From contig JAIKYE010000090.1 in the NCBI GenBank assembly GCA_024683455.1, positions 62,001-126,000 on the forward strand: a stretch of 64,000 nucleotides of DNA, given 5' to 3'. Positions 43,007 through 52,008 of this stretch are shown piece after piece. A program made the position numbers and the translations under genes. Below the pieces are notes generated by a model. The model was not told the origin of the DNA. It did no database searches and saw only the letters and a program-made list of their open reading frames with translations. Source of the DNA: Bacteroidaceae bacterium. Lineage in GTDB: Bacteria > Bacteroidota > Bacteroidia > Bacteroidales > Bacteroidaceae. Position 1 is the stretch's first letter. Each line of letters opens with the position of its first letter.

Positions 43007-43795
43007 ATGGAAACAACAGGAGAGATTTTTTTTCAAGTTAAGAAAGAACGTTCATATATAAGTTGTACAATAAAAGGTTGTGCCTACGGATTTAAACACT
43101 TAGGCTTGTTGATGCCCTATATTTGGCCTAGTCTGGTGTTGTCGATAATCATGCCCATACCTTTTGTGTTTTTATTTGCAGCTCAAATTGATGCCATATT
43201 ACGCAAATGGATAGAGTTAGGCTTTGTTCCGAATGCTAAGCTAAAGACAATGAAGTGTGATATTGAAAGATGTGTCGGCCGTAGTGCTATTAAAGTGCTG
43301 ATATATGTGTTATGGGTGGGTATCATCCTGACGAGCTTCTATGCGGCTTTATTCCTGGGCTTGAAATGGTGGTGTCTTTTAATCTTCTGCCTTCTTTGGC
43401 TGTTGCTTTTGCCCCTGTCTGTCGTGATTATGCAGGTTAGCTATTCGGACATTACAATTAAGGAATGCTTTAAAAGTGGATTTAGAATTGCCTATGGGAA
43501 CTTTGGTAAGTTGTTCCCCTTTGAATTCCTAAGCACTTTGCTTCAAGTCATTATTATAATAATGGGCGCTTTCCCCGTAATTGTACTGCAGGCAGCAAGG
43601 CTTCAGGCACTAAGGAGTATATTGATGGGTGATGCTACGTCTTTGCCCCTGTCCTTCTACCTGTATGCGATTTTGGCCAGTTTTATTTGTTGGACTGTAG
43701 CGTTCATTACACTACTTGTCTTCAGTTTCAGCCGCTGCCTGATGTGGGGCAGCTTAGTTAATGAAGTTCCAGCTGAGACCGAAGCAAATAGTTAA
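43007..43795 (+). CDS. Polytopic membrane protein of unknown function
   Basis: I do not recognise a named family. The 262-residue protein has a short cytoplasmic N-terminus and about six hydrophobic helices (MPYIWPSLVLSIIMPIPFVFLF; VLIYVLWVGIILTSFYAALFLGL; CLLIFCLLWLLLLPLSVVIM; LLQVIIIIMGAFPVIVL; AILASFICWTVAFITLLVF). No charged residues suggest an ion path, and no ATPase is near. The last 42 bp overlap the 3' end of the convergent porin gene in antisense. It is expressed from its own -7 box at 42977. It might be a regulator or assembly factor for envelope proteins, but that is only a guess. Confidence 0.75.
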   Translation: METTGEIFFQVKKERSYISCTIKGCAYGFKHLGLLMPYIWPSLVLSIIMPIPFVFLFAAQIDAILRKWIELGFVPNAKLKTMKCDIERCVGRSAIKVLIYVLWVGIILTSFYAALFLGLKWWCLLIFCLLWLLLLPLSVVIMQVSYSDITIKECFKSGFRIAYGNFGKLFPFEFLSTLLQVIIIIMGAFPVIVLQAARLQALRSILMGDATSLPLSFYLYAILASFICWTVAFITLLVFSFSRCLMWGSLVNEVPAETEANS

Positions 43796-46015
43796 GGGAT
43801 TCATACCATAATAGGGTGCATAGAAGGCATTGGCTCCGCCTGAAACGTGTTGTGCCATGAAGTAGAAGCGGAAATGCTTGAGGTGTGAATTCAGGTAGAC
43901 ATTGACAATAGGCTGTCCACCCATCTTCTGACGTTCGAAATTGGCATCCTGTACGGCAAACTGTTGAATACTTGGTGAATAGTCTAATCCGTAGTAATTT
44001 GTAAAGTATCGCATATCTGCACCTATCTGGATTCTCAGAAGCCTTGCAATCCGGAAGAGTAGATACATGTTAGAATACACATTTACTGCAGGAAGTGGCA
44101 ACACGTCATCGTTAGAGGATTTCTGGAAGGCAATTTCATTATCCCAATGTAGTATCCCCCATTTCATTTCTTGGGCTACAGATGCTCCTAATACTTGTAT
44201 GTTTCCGTCGGATTGTTTTACTGCTACAGCATGAGATAAGTTGGTAGGAAGGAGTGGGCTGCTTTCGTTGAGAATGGTGTTTTGCATGCCAAAGTATGTA
44301 TAGTTGGTGATATTCTCAAATCCAAACTTGAGCCGCGTGCCAAATTTTTTCAGACGAAGCATCCCCTCGAAACGCATTCTTAGTTGACGTGCCAAATCAT
44401 CATTGTCCCACCAAGTGTGCTGAGAGTGATAATGACGGTAGAAGAAGTCAGGTTTTTCGTTCTTAATCATTGCTTTGATATCAATAAGCAAACTATCCTT
44501 TTTGCCAAGACGAAATTCCCAATTAGTCTTTCCGTCAATGGTAAGATCACCAACTTTTTGTCCACTCAGGAAGAACTCTGAATTAACATTAAAGTGTAAA
44601 AGTTTCCCTTGTGTGCGTGCTAATTCTCCTCCAATGGAGAGGTCGTTTTCATTGTAACGCTGCACTTCCTTACCATGAGGATTGTCCATTAGTAGTTTGT
44701 ATGACCTTATCTTATGGGTTGCAAAAAGGGTTATGCCCATAGCAGCCCACTTATTGAAACCCTCGCGTAAAGCTAAGCCAAAGGTGTTGCGTAAGCTCAT
44801 GGCTCCCGTCATATCGTACACTTTGTTAAGCTCTCCGTAATAGTTGTTTGTATAATAGGAACCGCTAGTTGCATTTGCAATGTAAGTGTGGGCAAGGTCA
44901 CGCATATCAAATGTATGTATAATGCTGCTAACGGGTATGAACTCTTTAGGGATAATTTGCTCATTTTGCCATTTTACGACAAGCGAATCAAGGGCATGTC
45001 TACGTGCTATTGTATCTGTCCTAAGCACTTGTTGTACGCTATCTGGGAGATCTGCAAGGAGTTCGCTTGCAGATGGTATCTTTGGCTTCAGAGAATCAGG
45101 TACTTCTAATTCCCGATAGAATCCAAAGTTATATTTGTGTGTGAGGTAGAAATTGCGCTCATGATTACGATTCCATGTGTCATTGAGAAGTACGGGAATA
45201 TCTGTGGTAGAAAAGTTTTGTTCTATTTTCTCAGGTTCTCTGATGTACTTGTCGTCTTCAATTCCGCCATTTTCAAACATCTTCAAGTGATTTACATTGG
45301 CATAAGCATGTATGTTGTATCGCTCTCCCCTGTAGTAGCCATAGAAAGTTGTTCCAAAAGAGCTGGTTGAAGAATTCACGAAATAGCCACGTCCATATAA
45401 ATAGTCAATTTTAAAGCCCAACCCAGCATCTTTATTTATGTTGGTGGCAAAGTATGCTCTGACGCGATCTTCTCCGTTTATCTTGTTTCCCACGGAATGA
45501 TAGGCCAGATTTGTGATAGGACTCAATGTGTTAGTAAATCGAAAATCTCCTAGACTTCCTCTAAAATAGCTAAGAGGACGTAAAAAAAGGAACTCGTCTG
45601 AGTCATCAATTCTATTCATGTATATACGGTTGTATCTAGGGGTACCTGTATTGCCCAGATAGCTGTATTCACCAGTGTAACCGTCAGTATTATTGAAGTT
45701 TTGAAAGTTATGTACTACAGTATCATTGTTCTCAGCATCTATTACTGTGCCCAAGCGTGGTTCCAAGACCCATTGAAACATACCAATAGGAATTTTCTTT
45801 TGTTTGGCATGCTTGGTACTGTCTCGACCCCATGTTGTGCGATTCCCCGCAGGGTCTGAATAATCGCCCTGTTCAGAGTATTCGTCATATCCAGATTGGT
45901 TGTTGCGAACTGATGTTCGCCTGTTTTGATTGGAATAACGACTTGGATAATCTTGTGCCGAAACTTGAATGCCCAGAGAAAACAGCAAAATAGCTAAGAA
46001 CAGATTATACTTCAT
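43754..46015 (-). CDS. Putative porin (Porin_10 type)
   Basis: A 753-residue outer membrane protein. A signal peptide (MKYNLFLAILLFSLGIQVSAQ) is followed by a polar, Asn/Arg/Ser-rich linker (about 22-75). Then come many amphipathic beta strands with alternating aromatic residues (YFRGSLGDFRF; NYTYFGMQNTIL; HFRFYFMAQHVSGGANAFY). It ends in NPLTICFGLSWNFIN, a C-terminal strand typical of outer membrane barrels. This matches the large 'putative porin' family of Bacteroidota. The frame extends 12 codons upstream, but ATG 46015, 4 bp after the preceding stop, gives the proper signal peptide. The substrate is unknown. Confidence 0.88.
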   Translation of the reverse strand: MKYNLFLAILLFSLGIQVSAQDYPSRYSNQNRRTSVRNNQSGYDEYSEQGDYSDPAGNRTTWGRDSTKHAKQKKIPIGMFQWVLEPRLGTVIDAENNDTVVHNFQNFNNTDGYTGEYSYLGNTGTPRYNRIYMNRIDDSDEFLFLRPLSYFRGSLGDFRFTNTLSPITNLAYHSVGNKINGEDRVRAYFATNINKDAGLGFKIDYLYGRGYFVNSSTSSFGTTFYGYYRGERYNIHAYANVNHLKMFENGGIEDDKYIREPEKIEQNFSTTDIPVLLNDTWNRNHERNFYLTHKYNFGFYRELEVPDSLKPKIPSASELLADLPDSVQQVLRTDTIARRHALDSLVVKWQNEQIIPKEFIPVSSIIHTFDMRDLAHTYIANATSGSYYTNNYYGELNKVYDMTGAMSLRNTFGLALREGFNKWAAMGITLFATHKIRSYKLLMDNPHGKEVQRYNENDLSIGGELARTQGKLLHFNVNSEFFLSGQKVGDLTIDGKTNWEFRLGKKDSLLIDIKAMIKNEKPDFFYRHYHSQHTWWDNDDLARQLRMRFEGMLRLKKFGTRLKFGFENITNYTYFGMQNTILNESSPLLPTNLSHAVAVKQSDGNIQVLGASVAQEMKWGILHWDNEIAFQKSSNDDVLPLPAVNVYSNMYLLFRIARLLRIQIGADMRYFTNYYGLDYSPSIQQFAVQDANFERQKMGGQPIVNVYLNSHLKHFRFYFMAQHVSGGANAFYAPYYGMNPLTICFGLSWNFIN

Positions 46016-46019
46016 TTCT

Positions 46020-46259
46020 CTATAATACAAAGCGAATAAAGAATTCCACAATTTTTAGCAACATTCCCACACCTATCACAATTAGAGCATCAGTGTGGTT
46101 GTTGTCATTTAAAAAATACATTGCCAGGCCTATTATAGCCAAAAGCAAAAATAACGAATTGAGAATTTGGCGAATCTTTGTATGGCTGACATCTTTCTGT
46201 CGTCTACGTCGAATACGCTCTACCTGTTCTTCAAGGGAAGGCTCTTCTGCTTTGCTCAT
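46020..46259 (-). CDS. Small two-helix membrane protein
   Basis: A 79-residue protein: a basic cytoplasmic N-terminus (EEQVERIRRRRQKDVSHTKIRQ), then two transmembrane helices (ILNSLFLLLAIIGLAMYFL and ALIVIGVGMLLKIVEFFIRFVL) joined by a short polar loop. Function unknown. The tight spacing (14 bp after the DUF4468 gene, 4 bp before the porin ATG) supports it as a real gene, translated with the porin; related small proteins accompany porin genes in other Bacteroidota as far as I recall. Confidence 0.75.
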   Translation of the reverse strand: MSKAEEPSLEEQVERIRRRRQKDVSHTKIRQILNSLFLLLAIIGLAMYFLNDNNHTDALIVIGVGMLLKIVEFFIRFVL

Positions 46260-46273
46260 ATTTGTTCTAGAAT

Positions 46274-46879
46274 TTAGTCTTCAATTACGTTCTTTCGTTT
46301 ATCTTCGAAGGTATCCATGCAATCCTCAAAGATTTCCTCAATACGGTCTATGGTCTTGATACGGAACTTTCCACTCCGAGGATATAGCTTTGTACCTTTC
46401 TTATTAATAGCCTCTGCATCAGAAATCCATTCTTCTGCTTTATATGATTCGCCGTTTTGGCCGTCATTGTCCTCATTATAATAATAGCTAATTTGGGAAA
46501 TGGCAAGTTTAACTTTGTTTCCCTCTACCTGAGCCTGTAACTGATAGATAAAACGAGTTCGATCGAGGTTCAGGAAAACATGGCTAAAGGTCATGTATTC
46601 CTCTACTCTGGCTACAATGACACCATCTTCTTTTCCATCGCTTGTAATGCGTGTACGTTTTTCATGAATAGCAGGACTAATAATAGCATTGTTGACGTAA
46701 TTGTATAATCTAGTGTAAATCTGTTCTGCCTGCATGTTAGGGACGCTGAACGATTTTCTAAAAACTATTACTCCATTTTCTTCAGGAACACCACCTTTAA
46801 GATACTTGGCACTTACGGGGGTCTTTGCTATTGCCATGAAAGGCAACATAAGCACAAATACAAAAAATAATTTCTTCAT
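46274..46879 (-). CDS. DUF4468 (TBP-like fold) secreted protein
   Basis: A 201-residue exported protein: signal peptide MKKLFFVFVLMLPFMAIA, then the DUF4468 region (GVIVFRKSFSVPNMQAEQIYTRLYNYVNN, then EYMTFSHVFLNLDRTRFIYQL and EGNKVKLAISQISYYY). It closes with a charged helix (IDRIEEIFEDCMDTFEDKRKN). Domains of this type have a TATA-binding-protein-like fold and are common in Bacteroidota; their role is not established. It lies 26 bp after the LytTR regulator and before the small membrane protein and porin, all on one strand without a visible terminator. Confidence 0.85.
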   Translation of the reverse strand: MKKLFFVFVLMLPFMAIAKTPVSAKYLKGGVPEENGVIVFRKSFSVPNMQAEQIYTRLYNYVNNAIISPAIHEKRTRITSDGKEDGVIVARVEEYMTFSHVFLNLDRTRFIYQLQAQVEGNKVKLAISQISYYYNEDNDGQNGESYKAEEWISDAEAINKKGTKLYPRSGKFRIKTIDRIEEIFEDCMDTFEDKRKNVIED

Positions 46880-46905
46880 TGTTATATGTTTTTTTTATTT
46901 AATGT

Positions 46906-47244
46906 TTATTCTAATGTGTATTTTTCAATATAAGAAAAAAAACTTTCTCTGTAACTGTTGCTGATAGGCAGATTAAAGCCGCCAATATTAACAGATCCTT
47001 TATTTATAGAATCGATCTTGCTGGTCTGAACAATGATGGATCTGTGAATACGCATAAACTGAGGTTGTGGAAGATGTTCTTCCAGCGTTTTCATTGTTAG
47101 AAGTGTCATAATAGGACGTTGGTCTTGCATATGAAGTTTCATATAATCCTTTACGCATTCTACGAATAAGAGTTTGTTAAGAACAACCTTGATTAAACGG
47201 TGTTCACTTTTGACATAAAAGAAAGGCTCTTCTTGACTATTCAT
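46906..47244 (-). CDS. LytTR-only transcription regulator
   Basis: A 112-residue protein consisting almost only of a LytTR DNA-binding domain: FFYVKSEHRLIKVVLNKLLFVECVKDYMKL, then MKTLEEHLPQPQFMRIHRSIIVQ and LPISNSYRESFF. The receiver domain of normal LytTR response regulators is absent, and no histidine kinase is adjacent, so it cannot work as a classical two-component regulator. Its ATG overlaps the macB stop by 8 bp, so it is made together with the efflux pump and may regulate that operon directly, perhaps by sensing something itself. Confidence 0.88.
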   Translation of the reverse strand: MNSQEEPFFYVKSEHRLIKVVLNKLLFVECVKDYMKLHMQDQRPIMTLLTMKTLEEHLPQPQFMRIHRSIIVQTSKIDSINKGSVNIGGFNLPISNSYRESFFSYIEKYTLE

Positions 47245-48457
47245 ATCTCAATGCTTCTATAGGATCCAAACGGGCAGCTTTGCGGGCAGGGATTATACCA
47301 AAAACGAGACCGATACAAGCGCATACGCCAAAACTGACGATAACGCTCCATATTGGCACTGTCGCTGGGAATCCAATGGATTTTGCTATCCACGTAAATA
47401 AATATCCAAGTCCAACGCCCAGAAGTCCTCCACTCATGCTAATCATTACACTCTCTATCAGGAACTGGCGGCTGATATCTTTTCCTCTGGCTCCAACACT
47501 CATTCGCAGACCTATTTCTCGTGTACGTTCTGTAACACTAACTAACATAATGTTCATAATACCGATACCTGCGACTAGAAGAGAGAAGGCTGCTGCTACA
47601 ACAAGAACTGTCTGTAAGGTTTGCATCGTGCTGGACATTGTTTCCATCATTTCTTGTTGACTACGAATGTTAAAATCATCTTCGCTTCCTTCTTTTATTT
47701 TGTGGTTTATTCTCAATATTTTGGAAACCTGTTCAATGGCATCGTTGCTTAGATCTTCAGTCATTACGCTTAGATTGAAACTGTTGAAATGGGTTTGTGC
47801 AGCCAAACGTTTCATCACTGTGGTATAAGGCGCAATAATAACGTTATCTTGATCCATACCCCAGTTGTTGTAACCTTTTCCTTTCAGTACTCCTATGATG
47901 CGGAAAGGGATACTCTTGAATCTTATGACCTTACCTACACAGTTGGCATTTTTATCACCAAACAATTCCTGTACGACAGTCTTTCCTACTACGCAGACTT
48001 TTGCGTTTTTGCGAACGTCTTCTTCATTAAAACATTGTCCTGCTTCAATATCCCATAACTTGATGGTCATATAGTCTGGGCTTTCTCCGTAGATGGTTGA
48101 GTTTGTGTTTTTAGCTCCGTAAATTGCTTGTCCACTAGACGTAACTTCAGGGCTTATATGTGTGATTAGGCTTGCTCCATCACGTATGGCTTCGTAGTCG
48201 GCCTGTTTTAGTGTTTGCATAGCGGACGGGTCAAGTCTGACACCACCACGCATTTCACCTCCAGGTCTAACGGTAAGCAGATTGGTGCCCCATTTCTGCA
48301 AATCGGCACGAATACTGTCTTTAGAGCCTTGACCGATAGCCATCATTGTAATAACGGCAGCCACACCTATGATGATACCCAGGGTAGAGAGGAAAGTTCT
48401 CCATTTATTGCTCATGATAGCCGTGATGGCTACCTTAAGTAGGTTCTTTAGGTTCAT
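47237..48457 (-). CDS. MacB-like ABC transporter permease
   Basis: A 406-residue inner membrane protein of the MacB/FtsX family. A first helix (about 20-42, ITAIMSNKWRTFLSTLGIIIGVAAVITMMAIG) is followed by the large periplasmic MacB_PCD domain (about 45-260). The FtsX domain has three helices (about 285-400: VLVVAAAFSLLVAGIGIMNIMLVSV; GLLGVGLGYLFTWI; VSFGVCACIGLVFGIIPA). It ends RKAARLDPIEALRYE, the usual FtsX tail. With the neighbouring ATPase, MacA-like adaptor and TolC-like channel it forms a tripartite export machine for peptides, macrolides or lipids; the substrate is not evident. It lacks a fused ATPase, unlike E. coli MacB. Confidence 0.93.
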   Translation of the reverse strand: MNLKNLLKVAITAIMSNKWRTFLSTLGIIIGVAAVITMMAIGQGSKDSIRADLQKWGTNLLTVRPGGEMRGGVRLDPSAMQTLKQADYEAIRDGASLITHISPEVTSSGQAIYGAKNTNSTIYGESPDYMTIKLWDIEAGQCFNEEDVRKNAKVCVVGKTVVQELFGDKNANCVGKVIRFKSIPFRIIGVLKGKGYNNWGMDQDNVIIAPYTTVMKRLAAQTHFNSFNLSVMTEDLSNDAIEQVSKILRINHKIKEGSEDDFNIRSQQEMMETMSSTMQTLQTVLVVAAAFSLLVAGIGIMNIMLVSVTERTREIGLRMSVGARGKDISRQFLIESVMISMSGGLLGVGLGYLFTWIAKSIGFPATVPIWSVIVSFGVCACIGLVFGIIPARKAARLDPIEALRYE

Positions 48458-48474
48458 GTTATTATAATTACTTT

Positions 48475-49227
48475 TTATTCATCTTCTGCTTTTGGTAAAT
48501 TGGCCAATACCTCAGCTGCGCTCATTATATTATTGTTTACAATGTCTTCGCAGATGTGCCCATCTCTAAGTACAATGTTACGACTGCTATATTGTGCAAT
48601 TTCTGGATTGTGCGTAACAAAGATGATGGTTCTTCCCTGTTTGTGTAATTCTTGAAACAGTACTAATATCTCGTAACTTGTTCTGGTGTCAAGATTACCC
48701 GTAGCTTCGTCCGCCAGAATCACTGCGGGATTGTTTACCAATGCACGTGCAATTGCCACACGCTGCATCTGTCCACCGGACATCTGATTGCTTTTATGTT
48801 CCAGTCGATTGCCAAGCCCAACAGCCTGCAATGCTTTGATTGCAGCTTCTTTACGCATTTTTGCGTTATATGAGCTATTGTACATAAGCGGGAGCTCAAC
48901 ATTCTCTACTGCTGTTGTTCTTGCCAATAGGTTGTAATTTTGGAAGATAAAACCAATTTTTCTGTTGCGGAGTATAGCTCGTTCGCTTCTTTTCATCTTG
49001 CGTACGGGCGTTCCATCAAGAATATATTCTCCGCTTGTTGGTGTATCAAGGCAGCCTAATTGATTTAGTAGGGTACTTTTACCTGAACCTGATGTTCCCA
49101 TGATGGTTACGAACTCCCCTTCATGTATTTTGAAAGATACGCCTTTCAAGGCATGAACCGTCTCACTGCCAACGATGAAGTCACGTTTGACATTTTGGAG
49201 TTCAATAACTACTTTTTTGTCGTCCAT
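48475..49227 (-). CDS. MacB/LolD-type ABC transporter ATPase
   Basis: An ATP-binding subunit of about 250 residues. Walker A is GTSGSGKST, the Q-loop [20 protein letters not shown], the signature [15 protein letters not shown], Walker [14 protein letters not shown], and the switch His is in [11 protein letters not shown]. It belongs to the MacB/LolD group that powers FtsX-type permeases by mechanotransmission rather than transport through the membrane. Start: Met codons at 49236 and 49227; the second gives the usual short N-terminus [13 protein letters not shown]. It lies between the adaptor and the permease. Confidence 0.95.
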   Translation of the reverse strand: MDDKKVVIELQNVKRDFIVGSETVHALKGVSFKIHEGEFVTIMGTSGSGKSTLLNQLGCLDTPTSGEYILDGTPVRKMKRSERAILRNRKIGFIFQNYNLLARTTAVENVELPLMYNSSYNAKMRKEAAIKALQAVGLGNRLEHKSNQMSGGQMQRVAIARALVNNPAVILADEATGNLDTRTSYEILVLFQELHKQGRTIIFVTHNPEIAQYSSRNIVLRDGHICEDIVNNNIMSAAEVLANLPKAEDE

Positions 49228-49251
49228 CTTATACAATATCGATTTGACAAA

Positions 49252-50433
49252 TTATTTTTTCTGTTGCTGGTTTCTGTTCCTGTTTCTAGGTCGTGGCATG
49301 AAGGGGTTGTTGTTCTGCTGCCCTTCGGTCTCTTCAATTCTAGGCATAGATGTCTCGACATCTGTAATTATCTTGGTACCAACTTTCAGCCCACTAACAA
49401 TCTCTGTTATCATACCATTGGTGATGCCAGTTTCTACAGCTAACGCCTTAATGTTAGGTCCTTCCTTCGTCCATACCTTCTTGGGGGCGTCGCAGTCGGT
49501 TATTGTTTCGCCATCATTCAACATAGCTTCGCTTGGCTTAAAATGAAGCGCTTTGCTTGGGATGGCCAAGACATCTTTCATTTCCATCGTATAGATGGTA
49601 ACATTGGCCGTCAAACCAGGTTTAAGTTTGAGGTCCTCGTTGGGTGCGCCTATTACGACCTCGTATGTAACAACGTTGCTTTCTGTTGTGGCCTGCTGGC
49701 GTACCTGTGTAACAGTTCCGCTGAAAGAGTCATTAGGAAATGCGTCAACACTGAATGATACACGTTGTCCTTCTTTTACTTCGCCTATGTCAGCTTCGTC
49801 CACCTTGGCAATTACTCGCATATCTGTAAGGTCTTTGGCAATCTTAAAGAGAGTAGGAGTATTGAAACTACTGGCAACGGTCTGTCCTTCTTCCACCTCT
49901 TTGCTCAGAACAACACCGTCAATAGGGCTGGTGATGGTGGCATATCCTAAATTGGTTTCTGCACGTTTTACGTTGTTTCGTTGTGTATTAACCTGTTGCT
50001 GGGCTTGTACATACGAGAGGCGAGCCTGCTCATAATCATTTGCACTGATAAGTCCTTTGTCATAAAGATTCTTAAAGCGCTCGTAGTTAGCCTTCTGGTA
50101 TGCCAGTGTACTTTCAGCGCTGGTGAGGTTTGCTTTAGCGCTGTTCAAATCGCTAATCAGGTTGGTACGGTCTAACTCGGCAATAATTTGTCCTGCTTTA
50201 ACGGTGCTATTATAATCAACGTACAGTTTGCTTACAATACCGCTAACCTGAGTTCCCACATCAACGCTGGTGACGGGCTCAATGGTACCTGTTGCAGTTA
50301 CACTGGTTATAATGTCTTGTTTCACTGCTTCTTCCTCGTTATAGGTAAAGCTTGGCGCTTTCTTACAACTGCTCATGATTAGAACTAACGCTGTAAGGAG
50401 TAATACCGTCTGGATGATTTTTTTTCCTCTCAT
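49252..50433 (-). CDS. MacA-like periplasmic adaptor lipoprotein
   Basis: A periplasmic adaptor (HlyD/MacA family) of 393 residues. A lipoprotein signal (IIQTVLLLTALVLIMSSCKK) anchors it. The biotinyl-lipoyl-like half motifs are VDVGTQVSGIVSKLYVDYNSTVKAGQIIAELD and ITSPIDGVVLSKEVEEGQTVASSF, around a coiled-coil hairpin (about 95-160, Ala/Gln/Asn-rich), then the beta-barrel. The C-terminus is Pro/Asn/Arg/Gln-rich (PFMPRPRNRNRNQQQKK). An upstream ATG at 50466 directly after the tolC stop would add 11 polar residues; MRGKKIIQ at 50433 gives a better signal peptide. It joins the MacB-type pump to TolC. Confidence 0.92.
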   Translation of the reverse strand: MRGKKIIQTVLLLTALVLIMSSCKKAPSFTYNEEEAVKQDIITSVTATGTIEPVTSVDVGTQVSGIVSKLYVDYNSTVKAGQIIAELDRTNLISDLNSAKANLTSAESTLAYQKANYERFKNLYDKGLISANDYEQARLSYVQAQQQVNTQRNNVKRAETNLGYATITSPIDGVVLSKEVEEGQTVASSFNTPTLFKIAKDLTDMRVIAKVDEADIGEVKEGQRVSFSVDAFPNDSFSGTVTQVRQQATTESNVVTYEVVIGAPNEDLKLKPGLTANVTIYTMEMKDVLAIPSKALHFKPSEAMLNDGETITDCDAPKKVWTKEGPNIKALAVETGITNGMITEIVSGLKVGTKIITDVETSMPRIEETEGQQNNNPFMPRPRNRNRNQQQKK

Positions 50434-50468
50434 CGTTGTATATTCTGTGTTATTTTTACTTTTCATTA

Positions 50469-51809
50469 TTATAAGTCTATTTTTTCGCCAGTATAGAATT
50501 TTAGAAGCTGTATGTTAAGTAGGGTGGTGTATTTGCTCTGTAGCATACTCTGTTCAGCATTTATAACGTTGTCACGTCCCTGTAATACATCCACAGTATT
50601 CTTCAGCCCATTCAAGAATTGCTCATTCAGTAGTTCATAGCTGGCTTCCTGACTCTTAACGCGTGCCTTTGCTGCCAGATAGCTTTGCTGGTTGTTATTG
50701 GCATTAATCCAGTATTGTTCAATGGTGTTTGATAGCATTGTTTTCTTGTCTTGTAGGTCGAGTTGTGAATCCAGTTCCTGTAACTTTGCATTTCTGATGT
50801 TGCTGGCAATCTGCCTATTGTCAAAGATAGGAACGCTTAAGGTAACACCGGCGCCCATGCTCATGTTACTTTTCATTTGGGTTCCCCATTTGTTGCTACT
50901 ACCAGAGGAGTGGTTACTGCCTAAACTTGCACTGGCACGTAGGGTGGGATAGTGTGCACGTTTGGCAATGTCAAGTTTCATTTTTGCTGATTCGATGCCT
51001 AACTCTGCGCTCTTTATTTCGGGCCTATTTGCTAAAGCCTGGCTGTATGCTTCCTGTTTGCTGGGAATTATACTCAGCACTTTCTCGTCGGATGGGATGT
51101 CCCCCTTAATGTCAAAGTCGTTGTTGATGTCTAGCTCTAGGACAGATTTCAGTTGACGTTTGTAGTTTTCTAATTGGGCTTGGCTGTTTACAATATCATA
51201 TTTTGCGCTACTCAGTTGTGCTTCAAGTTGTATAACATCAGCTTTTGCCATCTGCTCCTGCTTTTGTAACTCAACGCCTCTGTCATATTGGCTTTGTGCT
51301 GTTTTTAGAAGCTGCTCGTTAACCTTTAGTGCTTCTTTTGTGTACATTATTTGAACATACAATTGGGCTATTTGTTCTTGAATGCTTAGCTCGCTCTGTT
51401 CTGTCTGTAGTTTTGTTATTTCATTCTGGATTTCCTGCTCCTTAATATTCTTGTAGTTAATACCTCCGTTCCATAAGGTAACACTGGCGTTTAGCCCATA
51501 GCTTCCCTGATATGTAACGTTGGTGCTAGTGTTGGTAACTTGGTCACCTTGTACTACGGACATAACCTGAGTAAAGGGGCGGTATCCTACGTTCTGGTTA
51601 GTGCTGAAACTGAGGCTTGGGAATAGTTCCCCTTTGTTTTTCCATAAAGATACATTACCTTTTTCTTCACTTATTTTATTTTTCTGAATCTGTATGTTAT
51701 TCATCAAGGCATAATCTATGCAATCCTGAAGCCCCCATGCTTTTTGCGCGTTTACATATGAACTCAAGCCGATTAGTAAACAAGTTATCTTTAATGTTTT
51801 ACTCCTCAT
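50469..51809 (-). CDS. TolC-family outer membrane efflux protein
   Basis: A 446-residue outer membrane channel. A signal peptide ends at NAQ (SYVNAQKAWGLQDCIDYAL). Two outer membrane factor repeats follow, each with long amphipathic helices rich in Gln/Ala/Lys (NEQLLKTAQSQYDRGVELQKQEQMAKADV; ILNEQFLNGLKNTVDVL). The typical IQYNLQSAQ- and LRGVSL-type strands are represented by SVPIFDNRQIAS. It opens the efflux operon, as is usual for Bacteroidota MacAB-TolC sets. The promoter (TATCTTTG, 51856-51849) overlaps a GGTAA repeat/palindrome. Confidence 0.93.
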   Translation of the reverse strand: MRSKTLKITCLLIGLSSYVNAQKAWGLQDCIDYALMNNIQIQKNKISEEKGNVSLWKNKGELFPSLSFSTNQNVGYRPFTQVMSVVQGDQVTNTSTNVTYQGSYGLNASVTLWNGGINYKNIKEQEIQNEITKLQTEQSELSIQEQIAQLYVQIMYTKEALKVNEQLLKTAQSQYDRGVELQKQEQMAKADVIQLEAQLSSAKYDIVNSQAQLENYKRQLKSVLELDINNDFDIKGDIPSDEKVLSIIPSKQEAYSQALANRPEIKSAELGIESAKMKLDIAKRAHYPTLRASASLGSNHSSGSSNKWGTQMKSNMSMGAGVTLSVPIFDNRQIASNIRNAKLQELDSQLDLQDKKTMLSNTIEQYWINANNNQQSYLAAKARVKSQEASYELLNEQFLNGLKNTVDVLQGRDNVINAEQSMLQSKYTTLLNIQLLKFYTGEKIDL

Positions 51810-51848
51810 CTTTGTGTATAACTATATTGTTTAATTGTAAAATATCTG

Positions 51849-51893
51849 CAAAGATACAAAAATATGTGGTCAGTGCGGTAATTACCTGTTACC
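51849..51893 (-). promoter_or_regulatory. tolC promoter with operator-like GGTAA repeats
   Basis: Minus-strand -7 box TATCTTTG at 51856-51849. The -33 region lacks TTTG but holds the palindrome GGTAATTACC (51886-51877) preceded by another GGTAA (51893-51889), two bases apart. Such a repeat at -33 is a plausible activator or repressor site; the LytTR protein of this operon is one candidate. Confidence 0.45.
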
Positions 51894-51939
51894 TTTTCAC
51901 ACTTCTTTAAATAAATTAGGTATATTTTTCTATCTTACG

Positions 51940-51971
51940 CTTGTTAAGTCTTGATTTTTACTCTACCTTTG
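51940..51971 (+). promoter_or_regulatory. Promoter of ribE
   Basis: CTTG at 51940-51943, 20 nt, TACCTTTG at 51964-51971. The ATG is at 52009, and no FMN riboswitch fold is present in the 38-nt leader. Confidence 0.6.
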
Positions 51972-52008
51972 CCTTTGAAAATAACATGTAACTTCAAAAA
52001 ATAAAAAT

